Part shown: one piece after another, positions 59,740 through 64,000 of the stretch
Position numbering within the stretch: the stretch's first letter is position 1
How the letters are laid out: each line of letters opens with the position of its first letter
Source: Adiantum capillus-veneris
Taxonomy: Eukaryota; Streptophyta; Polypodiopsida; Polypodiales; Pteridaceae
Direction: 5' to 3'
DNA length: 64,000 nt
NCBI GenBank assembly: GCA_014529385.2
Contig: CM043946.1
Location: 22,126,577 to 22,190,576 of the forward strand
The notes under the pieces: model-generated
Database searches by the model: none
The model's input: the letters and a program-made list of their open reading frames with translations, nothing else
Told to the model about the DNA's origin: nothing
Translations under genes and position numbers: made by a program

Positions 59740-62420
59740 CCTTGACTAAGTTTCTTATGACCTTCAGGCCATAGGGTTCTCTTTGTAGATATCTCTATGA
59801 CTTCAAGATAATCCAAAATATGTCTCTTTATGGCCTCAAGGCCATAGGGTTAGGATTGTTAGCAGGTCTCAACATATAAATAGATCTATGGCTTTACTTT
59901 ATTTATATGTCACCCTATGGCCCTGAGGCCATGGGTTGTCATAGGGCCACAAGATGCCCTCTATGAGAACTAGTAAGAAACCATCTATGCTTTATGTTGG
60001 CACCCTATGGCCTGAGGGCCACAAGGTGTGCCTCTTATGCTAGTAAGAAACCCTTTATGCTACATGTTGTCACTCTATGGCCCTTGAGACATAGGGTGCC
60101 CTCTGTGCTAGTAACAAATCCTCTATGCTCTATGTTTGCACCCTATGGACCTAGGGCCACAAGATACCCTCTATGATAGTAAGCAATCCTCTATTCTCTA
60201 TGTTTGCACCCTATGGACCTAGGGCCACAAGGTACTCTGTATGCTAGTAAGAAATCCCCTATGCTCAATCTTGTAAACCTATGGCCCCAAGGCTATAGGA
60301 TGTCCTCTATGGTAGTAAGAAAAACCCGTTACTCTCTATGTTGGCACCCTATGAAGACTTAAGGGCCACAAGGTACCCTTTATAATGCTACTAAGAAACC
60401 TTGTATGCTCTAGGGGAGCACCAAATAGCCCCTAGGCCACAAGGTTCCCTCTATGCTAGAAAGAAAACCTCTACGCTCTACATTGGCAACCTACATCCCT
60501 CGGGCCATAGGGTGCATCAAATGGCTCCTAGGCCACAAGGTGCCCTCTATGCTAGAAAGAAAACCTTTGCACTCTACGTTGACACCCTATGGCGCCAGGG
60601 CCATAGGGTGTCCCCTACGCCTAGTAAGAAACCATTGAAACTGTATTTTAGCATCTAAAGACCGTAGGACACAAGGTGCACTCTATGCTAGTAAGAAACC
60701 ATCTAAACTCTATGTTGGTAACCTATACCCCAAAGGCCATAGGGTGGCCAAGGAACCCTTTAGGAGAATTCTCCACAAAGACCACCTTATTACCCCATGG
60801 TGATTTAGTGGCCTAGGTGCCCTTCTTAAGACTCTTCTATTTTGGTATCATATGGCCCTAGGGCTATAAGCTATCCTCTATGCTATCAAAAAACTGTTTA
60901 TGCTCTTTGTTGGAATCGTATGGCCCCAAGGCCATAGGGTGCTCTCTATGCTAGCAAGAAACCCTCCATGCTATATGTTTGCACCCTATGGCACCAAGGA
61001 CACAGGGTATCCTCCATGATAGTAAGAAACCCTCTATGCTCTATGTTTGCGCCCCATTTGACTATGTTGACACCCTATGGCCCCAGGGCCGTAGGGTGCT
61101 CTCTATGCTAGTAAGAAACCATATATTCTCTCTATTGGCACTCTATGGTCCCAAGGGCCATTGGGTGGAAAATGTGACCTTTGAGAGTATTCCTTACCAC
61201 GTTTGCAAAGATCACCTTAGACTAGGTACCATCTTAGAGACTCTATATTGGCACCCTATGACCTAGGGCCATAGGGTGCCCATTATCCTATAAAGAGACC
61301 CTCTATGTTATCAATAAACCCTCTATTCTCTATGTTGGCACCCTATGGCCCTAGGGCCACAAGGTGCCCTTCATCCTAGGAAGAGACCCTTTATGCCCTA
61401 AATTGGTACTCTTTGGCCTTAGGGTCATAGGGTGCCTTCTATGCTAGTAAGATACATTATATATTCTAGGTTTCGACTCTATTGTGTAGGGCTAAAAGGT
61501 TTGCTCTATGAAGAAACCATGTATACTATATGTTGGCAGTGTATGTTCCTAGGGCTAGAAGGAAACCCTATGGCAATAGGGTGTCCTCTATGCTACTGTC
61601 ATATGGTCCAAGGGCCAGATGGTGACCACGGTGTCATGTGAGATAATTCTCTACTACATATACAAAAACCACTTTATGGTACTATGGTGTCCCAATGGCA
61701 ACAAGGTGCTAATAAAAATCCCTCTATGCTCTATGTTGGCACCCTATGGCCCCAAGGCCATAGGGCGGCCCTTATGCTAGTAAAATTACCTCTATGCACT
61801 ATGTTTATGTGTATACTTATAAGAAGCCATTTATACACTATGTTGGCATCTTATGACCCTAGATCCATAAGATGTGCTCTATGGTAAAAGTGAAATCGTA
61901 CATGGGCTATGCTGACATCCTATGGTCCTAGGGCCATAGGGTGTCCTCTATTCTAGAAAACCCTCTATGCCTAATTCTAGCACCCTATAACCCCAGGGTC
62001 ACAAGATAGCCCTCCATGCTCTATATAGGCACCCTATGGCCTCAGGGCCATAGGGTCATCCTATGCTAATAAGAACCTCAATATGCTTTATGTTGGCACC
62101 CTATGGCCCTAGGGCCACAAGGTGCCCTCAAGGCTAATATAAACCCCTAATGTTTCATGTTTGCACCCTATGGTGCTAGTACCACAAGGTGCTGTCTATG
62201 CTAGGAAGAAACCTTGTGTGCTCTGTGTTCACACCCTATGGCCCTAGGGTGCCCTATATGCTACTAAGAAACACCAGATGCTCTATGTTGGAACCATGTC
62301 GCCCTAGGGCCATAGGTTGCTATCATAAGAAACCATCTATTGTCTATGTTGAGACCCTATGGCCTTAGGGCCATAGGGGGACCTAAGGCCATGGGGTGGC
62401 CAAGGTGCCTTGAAGAGAAT
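59740..62420. repeat. 69-bp satellite array with a palindromic core
   Basis: About 35-40 units of a ~69-bp repeat whose common form runs CTCTATGTTGGCACC, CTATGGCCCTAGGGCCATAG or CTATGGCCCTAGGGCCACAAG, GGTGCCCTCTATGCTAGTAAG, AAACCCTCTATG. Regular starts are seen near 59,989, 60,058, 60,127, 60,196, 60,265 and 60,333. The first ~580 bp match 40,320-40,890 unit for unit. Drift and small indels are widespread, so the array is old. It ends where CACTA E4 begins. Because 69 is a multiple of three, chance frames with 23-residue repeats run through it; these are not genes. Confidence 0.88.
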
Positions 62421-62422
62421 TC

Positions 62423-64000
62423 CACTACAAGAGGTTGTGTGCTCTTGTGACGCTTATAGCGACAGAAATACATTGGGTTTTTTAAACCCTCATCGTTGCT
62501 AAAAGCTTCTCTATTAGCGTCGATACGAGAACGTCACTATAGCCGTCGCTACCGCAGTCTCTATCAGCGTTGCTATATAGCGACGCTGCAGGGCCATAGA
62601 TAGCGACGCTGTAGTGCACAATTTAGAGACGCCCATAGCGACGCCCGAGATTAAAATTTTTTGGTGGCAGGGCATTCAACCATCAACCATATTGAATGTT
62701 TCATTGGTCTATTTACCTTTGAAAAAAAGTACAAAGGTAAATATAGACCTAAAATAGTTAGCCACAAGACAATATAATCATTAACTCCATCATCCATAGT
62801 ACGTATTGTTTGCAAAATAAAGATACAAAAATGACAAGAGTGAATTGATGGAAGTAAATAAATGACAATTGTACACGGCAGCAAAATCACTTGATTGTTA
62901 ATCATTGCAAATGTAGTTACAAACCATTGTCATTATTTAAAAAATATACATGGTTTTCAAAAATACATAGTTACATGGTCTCATGATACATAAGCTAGGA
63001 CAAAAAGAAACTAATGCTATCTAGCTATGGCTAAGACGTCATCTAATCAGACGTCTCATCGCGTCCAAGCGGCGTATCTGTCGGATTTTGCAAAAAAAAA
63101 AACAATAAGATAGCTTTTTGTAAGTATAAACATATAGCGAGCAACGTTTATAAAACAATACAATAAATAGAAAAGAATAAACCCTAATACTAACCATGCC
63201 GCCGCGAGAAGTCAGGATGTCTATAAGGGCGTTTAAGCCCTTCTTGCCTGCGTACTCACGCTCGTACGGAGTGGGATCACGTCCTGTAAACGACCACTGT
63301 CAAAACATACAAAGAATCCATTATGTTAGAATTTCAAATCCCATAAACCCTAAACTATTGAACATAGATATGAAAACACTTACAAAATCGGCCTCAAATG
63401 ATGCCCACCCGCCGCTCCCCAAGTGGTGCGAGCTCCCTGCCTCTACTCGCGCTCTGGCTGCCTCCTTTTGTTGCTTCCACTTGTCGGGATTCTCGCGCGC
63501 TTCTTTCTTCGAATGCTTCCAATCTTCTTTGGCCAGCCAATCTGGTCTATTCCATCCATGCTGGATTTCTTTTCGCACTTTGGAACGCTTATGCTTGTAG
63601 TATTCACGCATTCGAACCTTCATCACATCTTCATTGAAGATGTCATCCCGTGTTGGAACGGGTTGGAAACTTGTCATGAAGCATGCTGATGACTCTGTCT
63701 TTTAATTCATTCGGTACTTCACTCCAGGTGTTTAGTATGTAGTGTCTAAACACCTGAGAGCAAAGACCGCGCATGCGCGAAATCACCTTCTTGCCATCAT
63801 CATCCAAGATGATGTCGCCACTGAAGTCGATGGAGTAAGGCAAGCCCTCTCGCCCCCGCTCATGCTTGAACCTGGGTGTCTTGACAGGGGTCTCTAGCGG
63901 TGTGTCAACGGGGGTACGGACGCCAGGTGTCTCCACTGGAGTCTGAGCCCACTGGAGTGACTCCTTGAGGAGTAGCTAGTGGTGTGGAGCTGTGGGGAAC
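62423..64000 (-). mobile_element. CACTA element E4, 3' part, cut by the window edge
   Basis: Starts CACTACAAGAGGTTGTGTGC, preceded by TTC, followed by a shorter and more eroded GCGTCGCTA subterminal array (62,450-62,650) and the GGTGGCAGGGCATTCAA segment shared with E1-E3. It then holds the reverse-oriented second gene. It is clearly more diverged from E1-E3 than they are from each other. Confidence 0.92.
63043..63960 (-). pseudogene. CACTA second-protein gene of E4, damaged
   Basis: Matches the second gene of E1-E3: TP-rich end (TPVDTPLETPVKTPRF), MRGLCSQVFRHYILNTW, REYYKHKRSKVRK and GWASFEADF. A 4-nt insertion near 63,664 (GGGTTGGAAAC where E3 has GGGAAAC) shifts the frame, and the last intron's acceptor reads GCAA instead of GCAG (near 63,088). 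The 5' part is beyond or at the window edge and already diverges near 63,960. Not functional. Confidence 0.85.

Noticed and set aside
59994-61641. Several open frames of 60-95 codons with repeating residues across the satellite array
   Set aside because: The 69-bp repeat is a multiple of three, so a stop-free unit yields periodic frames by chance. No start context or domain supports coding.
59700-62420. CRISPR-like regular repeat array
   Set aside because: Units are contiguous and diverged without unique spacers, in a plant nuclear context; it is a satellite.

Overview
The window looks like nuclear DNA of a land plant. The evidence is a group Ia bHLH gene of the SPEECHLESS/MUTE/FAMA kind with plant-type introns, plant CACTA (En/Spm), hAT, Ty1/copia and Ty3/gypsy elements, a captured fragment of a heavy-metal-associated isoprenylated plant protein gene, and AT-rich spacers with long (GA)n, (CT)n and (CA)n tracts. 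The species cannot be named from the sequence. A large, repeat-rich genome such as a fern or another seed-free plant would fit, but that is a guess.

Left part (1-19.6 kb): the 3' end of a decayed hAT transposase; a decayed protein-kinase-like gene on the minus strand with a coiled-coil C-terminal ORF; a spacer of tandem duplications and a 173-bp palindromic insertion; and a decayed, unrecognised spliced gene (5.4-6.7 kb, minus). Next comes an old CACTA transposase remnant (about 7.7-15.3 kb, minus), cut inside an exon by a copia LTR element (8160-13329) with a clean 5-bp target duplication. A mostly empty spacer (15.5-19.5 kb) follows.

Middle (19.6-24.3 kb): the one convincing intact host gene, a four-exon bHLH transcription factor (20078-22637, +) of the stomatal-lineage type, with conserved phase-0 introns and a predicted six-residue first coding exon.

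Right part (24.3-64 kb): a nested and rearranged transposon block. A minus-strand Ty3/gypsy fossil (24322-39838) contains a CACTA element (E1, 29317-36158). Further right, two more CACTA copies of the same family (E2, 40903-48482, plus; E3, 48744-56428, minus) lie in inverted orientation 261 bp apart. A fourth (E4, from 62423, minus) runs off the window. E3 appears complete: a six-exon TNP2-type transposase predicted at 1104 aa, a three-exon second protein of 371 aa, CACTACAAGAG ends and dense GCGTCGCTA subterminal repeats. E2 and E3 have mismatched flanking triplets that become perfect target duplications (TAT/TAT and AAA/AAA) if the spacer is flipped. This points to an inversion by recombination between the two copies, or to an assembly flip. 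E1, E2 and E3 all carry a piece of a host HMA-domain (HIPP) gene; in E1 it extends to a terminal CRVM prenylation box.

Around E2/E3 the host DNA holds two decayed FCP1-type phosphatase-like genes and a 69-bp satellite with a palindromic core (CTATGGCCCTAGGGCCATAG), which occurs on both sides of the CACTA pair.
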